From: Phycisphaerae bacterium
GTDB lineage: Bacteria > Planctomycetota > Phycisphaerae > Phycisphaerales > SM1A02
Direction: 5' to 3'
DNA: 64,000 nucleotides
Assembly: GCA_002702575.1 (NCBI GenBank)
Contig: PAAJ01000006.1
Span: 124,001-188,000, forward strand
Below, in pieces: positions 16,639 through 24,838 of the stretch. Each line of letters begins with the position of its first letter. Position 1 is the stretch's first letter. The notes under the pieces are model-generated. The model saw only the letters and a list, made by a program, of their open reading frames with translations, searched no databases and was not told the DNA's origin. Position numbers and translations under genes: made by a program.

Positions 16639-17946
16639 ATGTACATGCTCGGACTGTTTCTTTCCTGCCTTTTCGCCCAGCAACCCGCCATGCCACCGGC
16701 GGATCAGCTGTATGTGGTCAACAGCGAGAATGCGGTGATTCGATGTGGTGGTGATCGAAACTACTACGCCTTTCTCGAAGCACCCCCCAGTTCACTGGTC
16801 CATATCAAGGAACAGATGGCCAATTGGGGAAGGATCAGTGCCGATGGTCCCCTCTTCTCGGAATCATGGGGATGGCTGCGTCTGCCAGCGGACGAGACCG
16901 GACGTTTCGAGGTCCTCGATGAACGAACCGGTACGACACTGGACACCATGCCGGTCTTCGCCCCGGATCTGATGAATCCACAGCCAACCAAGGCATGGCG
17001 ACCGGTCTGCATGCTTCCGATGGACAGTCAGGTCGACATCGTGGATTCGACCACCGAAAACCTTGATGGCAAGACATTCCATTTCTACAAGATCCGCCTC
17101 CCGAGACAGGCCGAGGGCTGGATCAACATGGCTGATGTTCGACTGGCGACTGCTCAGGAAGCACGAGCCTGGTCGACCGTTGAACATGACTCCACAATCG
17201 AAGTGACCACCATGAAGGCGGATTCACCGGTTGTCGTTTCCGAAACCGAATCAATGGAAACCCTCCCTGCTCCCACTGGACAACCGTCCTACCTGTCCCG
17301 GTATCTCCAGAACAGACGATCATCGATGGTTCCTGACAAGGTCGTCCTCATCGAAGAGGAGCCTGGTGAGGAAATCGTCATCAACTCAAGGCCGTACTGG
17401 GAGAAGGAGAACCATTATTTCCTCGGCCTCGAGCGACTCTATTCATCCATTCCTCCCACCGAGATGTCCCATGAACTGCTTTCCAGGTTGTGGGATGCCT
17501 ATGCGATCGTTGCAGAAGAGGATGTGGATACGGATCCAGATGCATCCCAGATGGCTTCGATCAGAATGCGCCAGCTCGAGCTGGCCATGTGTCTTGTTGA
17601 TCAGAAGAAATCACTGAACCGTCTCGAATCGGTCATGAAGGTCGCCTCGAGTGATGTCCGTGTCGTTCGCAAGGCGATTGATCAACCGGTCGACTACGTC
17701 GTGATGGGTCGTCTTGGCGTATCCAGCATCTTCACTGGAAACGACGGAAGACCGGTCATGTATCGAGTCGAGGATCCTGTCAGTGGACGCACACTGGCCT
17801 ACATCGAGCATGATCTCTCGGTGGACATGACTGCCATGATTGGTCAGTGGATTGGTGTTGTAGGTCCGATGAACTTCGACAGTCGTTGGCGGGTGCAAGT
17901 CATTGCCCCGCAACGGGTCGATCTTGTGGCCGCCTCACCGTTCTGA
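16639..17946 (+). CDS. exported protein with bacterial SH3-like regions
   Basis: 435 residues from the ATG giving MYMLGLF, preceded by GGAGGG at good spacing. A signal peptide (LGLFLSCLFAQQPA) is followed by about 60-residue segments that resemble SH3b folds: YVVNSENAVIRCGGDRNYYAFLEAP up to WGWLRLP, and KAWRPVCMLPMDSQVDIVD up to AEGWINMADVRL. A linker of no clear fold and a C-terminal beta-rich region (about 350-430, with VMGRLGVSSIF and WIGVVGPM) complete it. SH3b domains commonly bind the cell wall. No catalytic motif is seen; role unknown. The tRNA-Ala gene follows in the opposite direction. Confidence 0.75.
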   Translation: MYMLGLFLSCLFAQQPAMPPADQLYVVNSENAVIRCGGDRNYYAFLEAPPSSLVHIKEQMANWGRISADGPLFSESWGWLRLPADETGRFEVLDERTGTTLDTMPVFAPDLMNPQPTKAWRPVCMLPMDSQVDIVDSTTENLDGKTFHFYKIRLPRQAEGWINMADVRLATAQEARAWSTVEHDSTIEVTTMKADSPVVVSETESMETLPAPTGQPSYLSRYLQNRRSSMVPDKVVLIEEEPGEEIVINSRPYWEKENHYFLGLERLYSSIPPTEMSHELLSRLWDAYAIVAEEDVDTDPDASQMASIRMRQLELAMCLVDQKKSLNRLESVMKVASSDVRVVRKAIDQPVDYVVMGRLGVSSIFTGNDGRPVMYRVEDPVSGRTLAYIEHDLSVDMTAMIGQWIGVVGPMNFDSRWRVQVIAPQRVDLVAASPF

Positions 17947-17953
17947 GTGGCAA

Positions 17954-18026
17954 TGGAGCTGGACGGGCTCGAACCGACGACTTCCTGCTTGCAAAGCAGG
18001 CGCTCTCCCAACTGAGCTACAGCCCC
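17954..18026 (-). tRNA. tRNA-Ala(UGC)
   Basis: On the minus strand the sequence starts GGGGCTGTAGCTCAG and has a D-loop, an anticodon arm CCTGC-TTTGCAA-GCAGG (anticodon TGC) and a T-arm with GGTTCGAGCC. The 7-bp acceptor stem pairs with one G-U. The discriminator is A and the 3' CCA is not encoded. Length 73 nt. Confidence 0.97.
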
Positions 18027-18189
18027 TGAGTGATCCGGAATTCTAAACGAACGTGGCCTGTCCGGGTATCCCCTGGAGGGCCACTTTTCAAAGAACATCC
18101 ACCCTTTCGGGTTTCTCGGACGTGAAATGATGCATGGAACCAGCGGGATGGCCGCCCATGGGTGTGTCTGGAATCCGACTGGTCCCGGG

Positions 18190-18378
18190 CTAATTGGGGA
18201 AGGTTGGTGGTTTTTCCTGAAGCCAGTAACTGTTGGCTTCATAGGGACCACCCCAGAAGGACACCATGACCAGGCCGATCATGAACAGGGCCGCGACAAC
18301 AAGAAGAATGGCCCAAGCCCTTCGCTCGCATTTGTCCATGCCTTCCTGCGGCTGTGTTGAATTCTCTGGTGATTCCAT
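18190..18378 (-). CDS. small single-span membrane protein
   Basis: 62 residues. Hydrophilic N-terminus, one transmembrane helix (AWAILLVVAALFMIGLVMVSFW) and a short tail with aromatic residues. GGGAGG lies 6 nt before the ATG at 18378; the ATG at 18381 overlaps the stop codon of the upstream nuclease gene (ATGA) and is the alternative. The ribosome site and coupling argue for a real gene; no family recognised. Confidence 0.6.
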   Translation of the reverse strand: MESPENSTQPQEGMDKCERRAWAILLVVAALFMIGLVMVSFWGGPYEANSYWLQEKPPTFPN

Positions 18379-18989
18379 CATGAACCTCCCTGGGACCACA
18401 GTTGTACCCCACCATCCATCGAGCTTCCAGTCCCGATGCCTGATTGAATGAGTAAATCAGCCGCCTTGCCCATGTCGAGTGTCCAGGGAATCCGGTGATC
18501 ATCCTCCAATGGAAGGTCGTGGACGAACCGTCGATAGAGACCGAGTGTCAACCAGACGTCCCAGGCGTTGTAGAGACTGAGGAGTTGAAGCGCATCCGGA
18601 TTTCCGGATTCCCAGAGCTTCCAGAGCAGAATGGCTGAACGACCATCCATTCCGCTGATTTCCGGAGGTCTCGGAAGGCCGCAGGTTTCCGCGACCTTCT
18701 TGAGTCCTCCTCGATGCCCTTGTTTCCAACCGTCGTACATGATGTCCCGATGGTTGGCATGCAGTTCGACACCAAGATCCTTGATCACGAACTTCTCATC
18801 GAAGTTGCGGCCATTGAAGGTGACCAGTTCAGAGGAGGATGTCCAGTGGGATCTGAAGGTCGATTCCGTATCGAGACCCCGGACCCACCTGTGCCAGGTT
18901 CCCTGGTAATACCAGCATGCGGTCGTCACGACGTCGTTGCGACGAGACAGACCTGTGGTCTCCACATCAAGAACCATGACATCATCCAT
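18378..18989 (-). CDS. RNase H-fold (DEDD-type) 3'-5' exonuclease-like protein
   Basis: 203 residues. The arrangement VLDVETTGL (about 6-14), LVTFNGRNFDEKFV (about 56-68) and SLYNAWDVWLTLGLYRRF (about 138-155) carries the acidic residues of DEDD exonucleases and matches the RNase_H_2/YprB-like group. These are often fused to or neighbours of helicase domains, but here the protein stands alone. Its start overlaps the end of the RsmJ gene by 8 bp, so the two are likely co-translated. Target (RNA or DNA) unknown. Confidence 0.8.
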   Translation of the reverse strand: MDDVMVLDVETTGLSRRNDVVTTACWYYQGTWHRWVRGLDTESTFRSHWTSSSELVTFNGRNFDEKFVIKDLGVELHANHRDIMYDGWKQGHRGGLKKVAETCGLPRPPEISGMDGRSAILLWKLWESGNPDALQLLSLYNAWDVWLTLGLYRRFVHDLPLEDDHRIPWTLDMGKAADLLIQSGIGTGSSMDGGVQLWSQGGS

Positions 18990-19755
18990 GGTTGTCCCCT
19001 TTCACGAGATAGACGTCATACCGGACGATCTTGCCTCGATGGCACATGTCGGGATCTTCGACGAGTGGTCTCGCATCATCCGTTCTCTTGACCACGACCC
19101 TGTTCCGAGCCGTCTTCATCGCGATCTTGAAGAGATCCATGACATCATCATCATGCCCGACGATCTTTCTGAGAACCTGGGCGGGTTTCCGTGGCAATGC
19201 GGATCGTTTTCTGGGTTCGAACATGGGATCCATGTAGATGACATCGGGATTCGATTCCATTCGACTCAACCATTGGATTGATTCGTCCACATGAACCTGA
19301 AGTCGTGATCCCATGTTCATGGACAGCTGGGGATCCAATCTGGCATCCTCGACCGACTGTTCCAACAACAAACCGATCACAGGATGACGCTCGATTGCGT
19401 GGACGTTCCAACCGAGGCATGCCATCAGAAAGGCATCGTGACCGAGTCCGGCTGTCGCATCGACGACTGTCTGATTCGATCGACCGATGGCTCTGGCAAT
19501 TGGTTGTTTGTGAGACAGGCTTCCATTCCCGGTACGCAGATCGATTCCATGGAATCCAATCGGCATCCCCCGTTTCCTGGAATGTTCGTCCCAGAGCTGG
19601 GCACCGTGCTCGAAGAGAATGATCCTGAACTCGCCGGAGGGAACACGTTCACCTTTCACACAGGTGGTTCCCAGTCGGCTGGCAAGCGCATCCGCCTCAC
19701 ACTGCCTGTTTTGGCAGCGGCACTGAACAGTGACCTTGACTGGAAGGGATGGCAT
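18982..19755 (-). CDS. rsmJ: 16S rRNA (guanine-N2)-methyltransferase RsmJ-like
   Basis: 257 residues from the ATG giving MPSLPVKVTV. SAM-binding motif I is VVDATAGLGHDAFLMA, followed by the catalytic-type YMDPMFEPRKRSALPRK, VVVKRTDDARPL and GKIVRYDVYLV. These are distinctive RsmJ signatures; the E. coli enzyme methylates G1516 of 16S rRNA. A GTG at 19779 is a possible longer start, but TATAGT ends 9 nt upstream of the chosen ATG, and GGGAG lies in that 9-nt gap. The gene starts 24 bp from the divergent Dabb lipoprotein. Confidence 0.88.
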   Translation of the reverse strand: MPSLPVKVTVQCRCQNRQCEADALASRLGTTCVKGERVPSGEFRIILFEHGAQLWDEHSRKRGMPIGFHGIDLRTGNGSLSHKQPIARAIGRSNQTVVDATAGLGHDAFLMACLGWNVHAIERHPVIGLLLEQSVEDARLDPQLSMNMGSRLQVHVDESIQWLSRMESNPDVIYMDPMFEPRKRSALPRKPAQVLRKIVGHDDDVMDLFKIAMKTARNRVVVKRTDDARPLVEDPDMCHRGKIVRYDVYLVKGDNHG

Positions 19756-19764
19756 GGTCTCCCG

Positions 19765-19772
19765 ACTATACT
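19765..19772. promoter_or_regulatory. overlapping divergent -10 elements
   Basis: The octamer ACTATACT contains TATACT reading right (7 nt before the ATG at 19780) and TATAGT reading left (9 nt before the ATG at 19755). With only 24 bp between the two start codons, both transcripts would be leaderless or nearly so. Confidence 0.5.
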
Positions 19773-19779
19773 CGCCCAC

Positions 19780-20160
19780 ATGGCACGTATTTCAGTGATC
19801 TTGAGCATCGTCTTCATCTGCCTGATCGCCGGTTGCTCCGCACCTGAACGGCCGGCAATGATCAACCATGTGGTCTTCTTCAAGCTCGAGGACCCGGAAG
19901 ATTCCACGGAACTGATCGAGGATTGCGACAGGGATCTCTCGACGATTCCCGGTGTCGCCTCCTACTACTGTGGACAACATGGAGATTTTGGACGTCAGAA
20001 TGTGGATAGTGACTACGACGTCGGTTTCTATGTGGGTTTCGAGACCGAAGAAGCCTATCGGGCATATCTCGTCGACCCTGCTCACACGGCGGTTGTCGGC
20101 AAATGGAAACCCCGTTGGGAATGGATTCGCATCTACGATGTTGTTGATACATCGCCCTGA
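19780..20160 (+). CDS. Dabb-domain lipoprotein
   Basis: 126 residues; the open frame upstream is antisense to rsmJ and not used. The lipobox LIAGC (Cys 19) is followed by a stress-responsive alpha/beta-barrel (Dabb) domain beginning MINHVVFFKLEDPEDSTELIEDC and continuing YDVGFYVGFETEEAYRAYLVDPAH. Dabb domains are small dimeric ferredoxin-like folds of mostly unknown role; lipoprotein versions are frequent in planctomycetes. It is followed 29 bp later by a methyltransferase gene that has its own -10-like hexamer. Confidence 0.85.
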   Translation: MARISVILSIVFICLIAGCSAPERPAMINHVVFFKLEDPEDSTELIEDCDRDLSTIPGVASYYCGQHGDFGRQNVDSDYDVGFYVGFETEEAYRAYLVDPAHTAVVGKWKPRWEWIRIYDVVDTSP

Positions 20161-20173
20161 GCGTCGAGACCGC

Positions 20174-20179
20174 TACACT
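20174..20179 (+). promoter_or_regulatory. -10-like hexamer before the methyltransferase gene
   Basis: TACACT ends 10 nt before the ATG at 20190, implying a leader of only a few nucleotides. No ribosome site is visible. Confidence 0.35.
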
Positions 20180-20189
20180 GCAAGACCTC

Positions 20190-21029
20190 ATGTCTACGAC
20201 CACGAAAAATTCGAAGCGGAAGAAGAACGCCTCCTCCAGAACAGCCCGAGGAAGTGATATCCACGAACTCTATGAATTGTCCGTCCAGGATCCCGAAGGT
20301 GAAATCGACACCATCGACAGGATCTGGAAGGATCAGCGTGGCCGGACCGCCTCTTCCATGCGTGAGGATTTCTGCGGGACCGCAGCCGTTGCCCGTGAAT
20401 GGGTGAAGAAACGACCGGAAAACACGGCGGTGGGTGTCGATCTCAGCACAGAGGTGCTGGAGTGGTGCCGAACCAGGATCGATCAGAATCTGAACGATGA
20501 GGAGTCGAGTCGACTGAATCTCATCGAGGGTGATGTTCTCAACACCAAGACGGACCCGGTTGAAACGGTTCTGGCTTTCAATTTCAGTTACTTCCTCTTC
20601 AAGAAACGATCTCAGGTTCTGGACTACTTCAAGACCGTCAGAGACCAGCTTGAGGATGATGGACTCTTCATCCTGGATGCCTATGGTGGAAGTGATTCCT
20701 TCCTCGAGATGGAAGAGGATCGTGATCTTGATGGATTCACCTATGTCTGGGATCAGCATCATTACGATCCCGTGACCGGCGATGTCGTCAATCACATTCA
20801 CTTCAAGTTTCCCGATGGAACCAAGATCAAGAATGCGTTCACCTATCATTGGCGACTCTGGACACTTCCCGAGATTCAGGAACTGCTCCTTGAAGCCGGC
20901 TTCAGCCGTGCTGCCGTGTACTGGGAAGGAACGGATGAGGAAACCGATGAAGGGAACGGTGTCTGGACAGAGGTCGATGAAGGTGAGGCCTGTGAAGGCT
21001 GGGTCGCCTACCTCGTTGGAATCAAGTAG
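20190..21029 (+). CDS. class I SAM-dependent methyltransferase
   Basis: 279 residues. After a basic N-terminus (KNSKRKKNASSRTAR) come a glycine-poor motif I region (REDFCGTAAVAREWV), an acidic motif II (AVGVDLSTEVLEWC), EGDVLN and LAFNFSYFLF, then VRDQLEDDGLFILDAYGG. This fits a Rossmann-fold methyltransferase. The later acidic stretch WEGTDEETDEGNGVW is found in uncharacterised members. Substrate unknown. Followed 24 bp later by the polyprenyl synthase gene, so the two may be one unit. Confidence 0.85.
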   Translation: MSTTTKNSKRKKNASSRTARGSDIHELYELSVQDPEGEIDTIDRIWKDQRGRTASSMREDFCGTAAVAREWVKKRPENTAVGVDLSTEVLEWCRTRIDQNLNDEESSRLNLIEGDVLNTKTDPVETVLAFNFSYFLFKKRSQVLDYFKTVRDQLEDDGLFILDAYGGSDSFLEMEEDRDLDGFTYVWDQHHYDPVTGDVVNHIHFKFPDGTKIKNAFTYHWRLWTLPEIQELLLEAGFSRAAVYWEGTDEETDEGNGVWTEVDEGEACEGWVAYLVGIK

Positions 21030-21053
21030 ACCACATCCAGCCAGCAAGATCAC

Positions 21054-22052
21054 GTGTCTTTGATTGATACCGACATCCTGAACCGCCCCATTGGTCATCT
21101 TCTGATCGACCAACTGGACGCTGTCTGCAAGGTGTTTGAACGCCATCTCGAGAGTGATGATGACGGTGTGAATGATCTGTGTTCACACATCGAGCGTTAC
21201 CGGGGAAAGATGCTCCGGCCATCACTCGTCATCCTGTCCTCATTGGCTGTATCCGGTTCGGATTCATCGGACGATCTCAATGAACGGCATCAGATCGTTG
21301 CCGCTGTCGTTGAGATGATCCACATGGCGACTCTGGTTCACGACGACATCCTCGATGAGTCGGAAGTCAGACGTGGTGGTGCGACGATCAACTCGTTGAA
21401 TGGAAACGAAGTTGCCGTGATGCTTGGTGATTATCTGATCTCCAAGGCGTTTCATCTCTGCTCGACGATGGGTGATCCCTCGATCAATCTCGCATTGGGT
21501 GAAGTGACGAACACGCTCTGTGAGGGTGAGGTCATCCAGCTTCAGAAGAGACATGATCTTGATATCGATGAATCCGTCTATCTGGATGTCGTAGGCAGGA
21601 AGACAGGTTCATTGATTGGTGCATGCTGTCATATGGGTGCCGTGCTCGGAAACGGAAACGAGGAACACTGCTCGGCATTGAAGATGTTCGGTGAGGAAAT
21701 GGGGATCGCATTCCAGATCACGGATGATGTCCTTGATCTGTTTGGTGAAACGGCAGTCACTGGAAAGACTGTTGGTCGTGATCTTGATCTCGGAAAAATG
21801 ACCCTTCCGTTGATTCGTCTTCGAAACAGCCTGGACTCGATTGACCGGGAACGATTCGATCTGGTTGTCCACTCGCGTGACCGTGAGGGGCTCCAGAAGT
21901 TTCTGGACACCTCCTCCGCGCTCGATTCGACCATGCAGACAGCGCGGGACATCGTGGTCAGGGCCAAATCAAGGTTGTCGATTCTGCCCGAGGGTCCGGC
22001 TCTTGAACTTCTGCTCGATCTCTCCGATCGCGTGCTGATCCGCCACGCCTGA
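21054..22052 (+). CDS. polyprenyl diphosphate synthase
   Basis: 332 residues from a GTG start. Both aspartate-rich motifs of trans-prenyltransferases are present: HDDILDE (about 96-102) and ITDDVLDLFG (about 222). GGKR-like RGKMLRPSLV is at the N-terminus and KTVGRDLDLGKMTLPLI follows the second motif. Small residues upstream of the first motif suggest a long-chain (C35-C50) product, such as a quinone side chain, but chain length is not certain. The start lacks a strong ribosome site; it may be read by coupling to the methyltransferase. Confidence 0.9.
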   Translation: MSLIDTDILNRPIGHLLIDQLDAVCKVFERHLESDDDGVNDLCSHIERYRGKMLRPSLVILSSLAVSGSDSSDDLNERHQIVAAVVEMIHMATLVHDDILDESEVRRGGATINSLNGNEVAVMLGDYLISKAFHLCSTMGDPSINLALGEVTNTLCEGEVIQLQKRHDLDIDESVYLDVVGRKTGSLIGACCHMGAVLGNGNEEHCSALKMFGEEMGIAFQITDDVLDLFGETAVTGKTVGRDLDLGKMTLPLIRLRNSLDSIDRERFDLVVHSRDREGLQKFLDTSSALDSTMQTARDIVVRAKSRLSILPEGPALELLLDLSDRVLIRHA

Positions 22053-22140
22053 GCGGATACTTGCCGCGAACCCAGAAATCGCTAGCATGAAAACCTTCAA
22101 AGTCCCGGTCGCGTGAAAGCGTGGCCGCAGGAGATTCAAC

Positions 22141-23058
22141 ATGATTCCTCGACGCCCACCCCATGGTGGACGTGTCGGATTCCTGTATTGCCCTCCCTGG
22201 CGTGTCCAGGGTGTCAGCATCGGTGGTGAACAGACCGTCGTCCAGGTTCCCGAACTCGACATCAACTTCGACATCGGCATGTGCCCCAGAGTGGCCCTGG
22301 CTGCCCCATGGGTCGCGATCAGCCATGGACACATGGACCATATTGGTGGGCTGCCCTACTACTTCAGTCAACGGTCCTTCCAGAAGATGCCCGGGGGAAC
22401 CTGTGTGTGCCCCCCTGACATGGTTGAACCTCTGGAGCGAATGCTGCATGCCTGGACACCGGTTGAGCATCAACAGACCCCATTCAGACTGGTTCCACTG
22501 GGCCATGAGGAGCAGACTGAAATCAAGCCTTCGATCTTCCTGAAGGCGATTGAGATGCGTCATACGGTGCCTGCCAACGGGTATGTGATCGTGGAACACA
22601 GAAGCAAGCTCCGAGAGGATCTCGTGGATGTCCCCCAGGCCCGTCTCAGATCCCTGCGAGAAGCCGGTGAAACCATCACCAGGACCCTTGAAATCCCCCT
22701 TGTGGCCTTTACGGGCGATACGGATCAGACCCCCAATCTGCTCAGGGAGGAGTTCCGAAAGGCTCAACTGGTCATCACCGAGTGCACCTTCTTCGAGGAA
22801 GGCCACCGACAACGAGCCCGGATCGGCAACCATCTGCATCTCAAGGACCTGGCGGAACTTGTGGAGGCATGGGAGGCCGAGACGATTGTTGTCATCCACA
22901 CCTCCAGGCGAACCCGGATCGAACAGGCAAGGGAACAGACCAGGGAATTCCTTGGGGAAAAGGCCATGGAGAGGATCCATTTCCTGATGGATCACAGACG
23001 GAACAGACTTCGGTACGACCAGCAGGTCGAGGAAGCCAATTCGATATCCGTCGATTGA
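22141..23058 (+). CDS. metallo-beta-lactamase-fold hydrolase, RNase Z-like
   Basis: 305 residues. The zinc-binding motif is SHGHMDHIGGLP (HxHxDH, about 61-72). Further metal ligands are likely in MRHTVPANGY, FTGDTDQTP and VIHTSRRT. The order resembles the tRNase Z/arylsulfatase branch. GGAG sits 8 nt before the ATG, and a TAGCAT hexamer lies further upstream. A 3'-tRNA processing role is plausible but not proven, because the exosite loop of RNase Z is not evident. The gene is immediately followed by dnaA. Confidence 0.8.
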   Translation: MIPRRPPHGGRVGFLYCPPWRVQGVSIGGEQTVVQVPELDINFDIGMCPRVALAAPWVAISHGHMDHIGGLPYYFSQRSFQKMPGGTCVCPPDMVEPLERMLHAWTPVEHQQTPFRLVPLGHEEQTEIKPSIFLKAIEMRHTVPANGYVIVEHRSKLREDLVDVPQARLRSLREAGETITRTLEIPLVAFTGDTDQTPNLLREEFRKAQLVITECTFFEEGHRQRARIGNHLHLKDLAELVEAWEAETIVVIHTSRRTRIEQAREQTREFLGEKAMERIHFLMDHRRNRLRYDQQVEEANSISVD

Positions 23059-23170
23059 GTTGTTGACGAACCTGCCTTCGGGAACGTACCTTCACGAATG
23101 GCCTCTGGTGGGGCTGAGGGGCTTCATTGCCCTGATGACGGTGGGGATGGAGAGAAGGGGACGCACTCGA

Positions 23171-24529
23171 ATGCCTGTAGTTGAACCACATGTAATGGAA
23201 GCACTGCTTGCTTATCTGCGGAGCAATTGTGCGCATATGTGCCGCCACTGGTTCAATGAAATCGAGGTGATCGAACTCTCACAGGGAACCTTGACACTGC
23301 TGGTCAAGGAACAGGTTCGCCTCAAGTATCTCCAGCGTTGCTGTGTTGATCAGTTCACCGAAGCTGCACAGGCAGCGACCGGACGCCTTCTTGCAGTTGA
23401 ATTCATTGGTGAGAACAAGCAGGTTGAGCGAGCGGAAGACAAGGCTTCCACAGGTGTCTTCACACAACCTGAACTTGATGAGGAAATGATCCTCAGTCCT
23501 GATTACACCTTCGACAGCTTCGTCGTTGGACCGGACAACAGACTGGCTCATGCCGCTTCACTGGCAGTCGCCCAGAAGCCCGGCAAGGCATACAACCCGT
23601 TCTTCGTGCATGGTGGTGTTGGTCTTGGAAAGACACACCTGCTTCAGGCGATCTGCCAGATGGCCATGCGTACGCACAACGGCATGCGGATCTTCTATAC
23701 GTCCTGCAACGGTTTCATGAATCACTTCATGGAAGCGGTCCAGGCTGGTCAGATGGCGGACTTCCGTCATCGGTTCAGGAACTTCGATCTGCTCATCGTC
23801 GATGACATTCATGATCTTTCGAAGCGTGGTCCATCCCAGGAAGAATTCTTCCATACCTTCAACACGCTCTATCAGGCAGGTCGTCAGATCGTTCTGAGTT
23901 CCGATGCACCCCCCAATGAGATCCCTGATCTCGAGGAACGCCTGACCAGTCGTTTCAACTGCGGTCTCGTCGCGAATGTCGAGCGTCCGTGCTACGAGAC
24001 GCGGGTCGCCATCGTCCGAAGCAAGGCCCAGATGCGAAATGTGGACCTTCCTGACGACTGTGCCGCCTACATCGCTTCTCGACTTGATTCCAACATCCGT
24101 GAACTGGAGGGTGCGATCACCAAGCTCCAGGGATTCGCACTGCTTGAGCAGTCCGCGATTGATCTTGAATTGTGCAAGAAGGCGATCGGTGAGCAGGAAT
24201 CATCCACACCAGGAAGCCCGACCACCATCCAGGAAATCCTGAATACGATCAGCAGCTACTACGGATTGCGGATCACGGATCTCCTGTCGAAGCGTCGACA
24301 CAAGTCCATCGCCCTTCCGAGGCAGATTGGAATGTATCTCGCTCGCAAGCACACCCGTTTCAGCCTCGGTGAGATCGGAGGCTATTTCGGAGGGCGTGAT
24401 CACACGACCGTGATGCATGCCATCCGGAGCATTGACACCAGGAGAACGGGTGATCGCCATCTGGATGATGAAGTCAGAAGGCTGGAAGAGCTGATCGTCC
24501 ATCCCTCGCTTCCAACATCCGGCGAGTGA
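23171..24529 (+). CDS. dnaA: chromosomal replication initiator DnaA
   Basis: 452 residues from the ATG giving MPVVEPHVME, preceded by a purine-rich ribosome site; the frame is open back to 23060. Domain III AAA+ ATPase: Walker A GGVGLGKT (148-155), Walker B LLIVDDIH (about 198-204), SSDAPP and SRFNCGL, and a box VIII segment NIRELEGAI. Domain IV has the DNA-binding signature GGRDHTTVMHA (about 417-427). SSDAPP replaces the common SSDRPP. The usual replication neighbours dnaN, recF and gyrB are absent, as is common in planctomycetes. No convincing DnaA-box cluster was found on either flank. Confidence 0.97.
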   Translation: MPVVEPHVMEALLAYLRSNCAHMCRHWFNEIEVIELSQGTLTLLVKEQVRLKYLQRCCVDQFTEAAQAATGRLLAVEFIGENKQVERAEDKASTGVFTQPELDEEMILSPDYTFDSFVVGPDNRLAHAASLAVAQKPGKAYNPFFVHGGVGLGKTHLLQAICQMAMRTHNGMRIFYTSCNGFMNHFMEAVQAGQMADFRHRFRNFDLLIVDDIHDLSKRGPSQEEFFHTFNTLYQAGRQIVLSSDAPPNEIPDLEERLTSRFNCGLVANVERPCYETRVAIVRSKAQMRNVDLPDDCAAYIASRLDSNIRELEGAITKLQGFALLEQSAIDLELCKKAIGEQESSTPGSPTTIQEILNTISSYYGLRITDLLSKRRHKSIALPRQIGMYLARKHTRFSLGEIGGYFGGRDHTTVMHAIRSIDTRRTGDRHLDDEVRRLEELIVHPSLPTSGE

Positions 24530-24838
24530 TTGAGTATTCATTTGAATGTCATGGTGTTCATGCCCTTGTCTGATGGGTGTGAACGGCTTCTTGATAACTT
24601 GTCCTTGCAGTGACAACTTCTGCTTCCAGGAATCGATTGATGCGACGTGGTTCTGGATCCGTTGGGGAAATCGAGCCTGAACAGACACAGGCAACAGCAG
24701 CTTTGGACAGGCGTGGAGACAGGTTCCTCACATGACCCGTGCGCCTGCAAGATCAATGTTTCCAGCTGCTTGTCACAGCCGATGTGTATTCATCCACGAA
24801 TCAACAGGACGACTACTAGAGAGGAAGATTGAATTCAT
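24530..24838. other. 309-bp gap between the 3' ends of dnaA and mutM
   Basis: This is the longest stretch without a supported gene. It lies between converging genes, so it is not an ordinary promoter region. Only short imperfect repeats are seen (for example TTGTC/GACAA near 24600). Two sites at about 24783 and 24791 resemble a DnaA box with two mismatches each, which is not enough to call an origin. No known structured RNA was recognised. Confidence 0.5.

Noticed and set aside
20133-21146. 337-codon open frame on the minus strand
   Set aside because: Antisense to the SAM methyltransferase, which has clear motifs and a consistent start. No ribosome site or domain was seen in the antisense product.
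21958-22995. 345-codon open frame on the minus strand
   Set aside because: Antisense to the RNase Z-like gene with its intact HxHxDH motif; no recognisable domain.
24780-24800. Possible DnaA boxes downstream of dnaA
   Set aside because: The two best sites each have two mismatches to the 9-mer consensus and there is no cluster or AT-rich unwinding region, so no origin is called.
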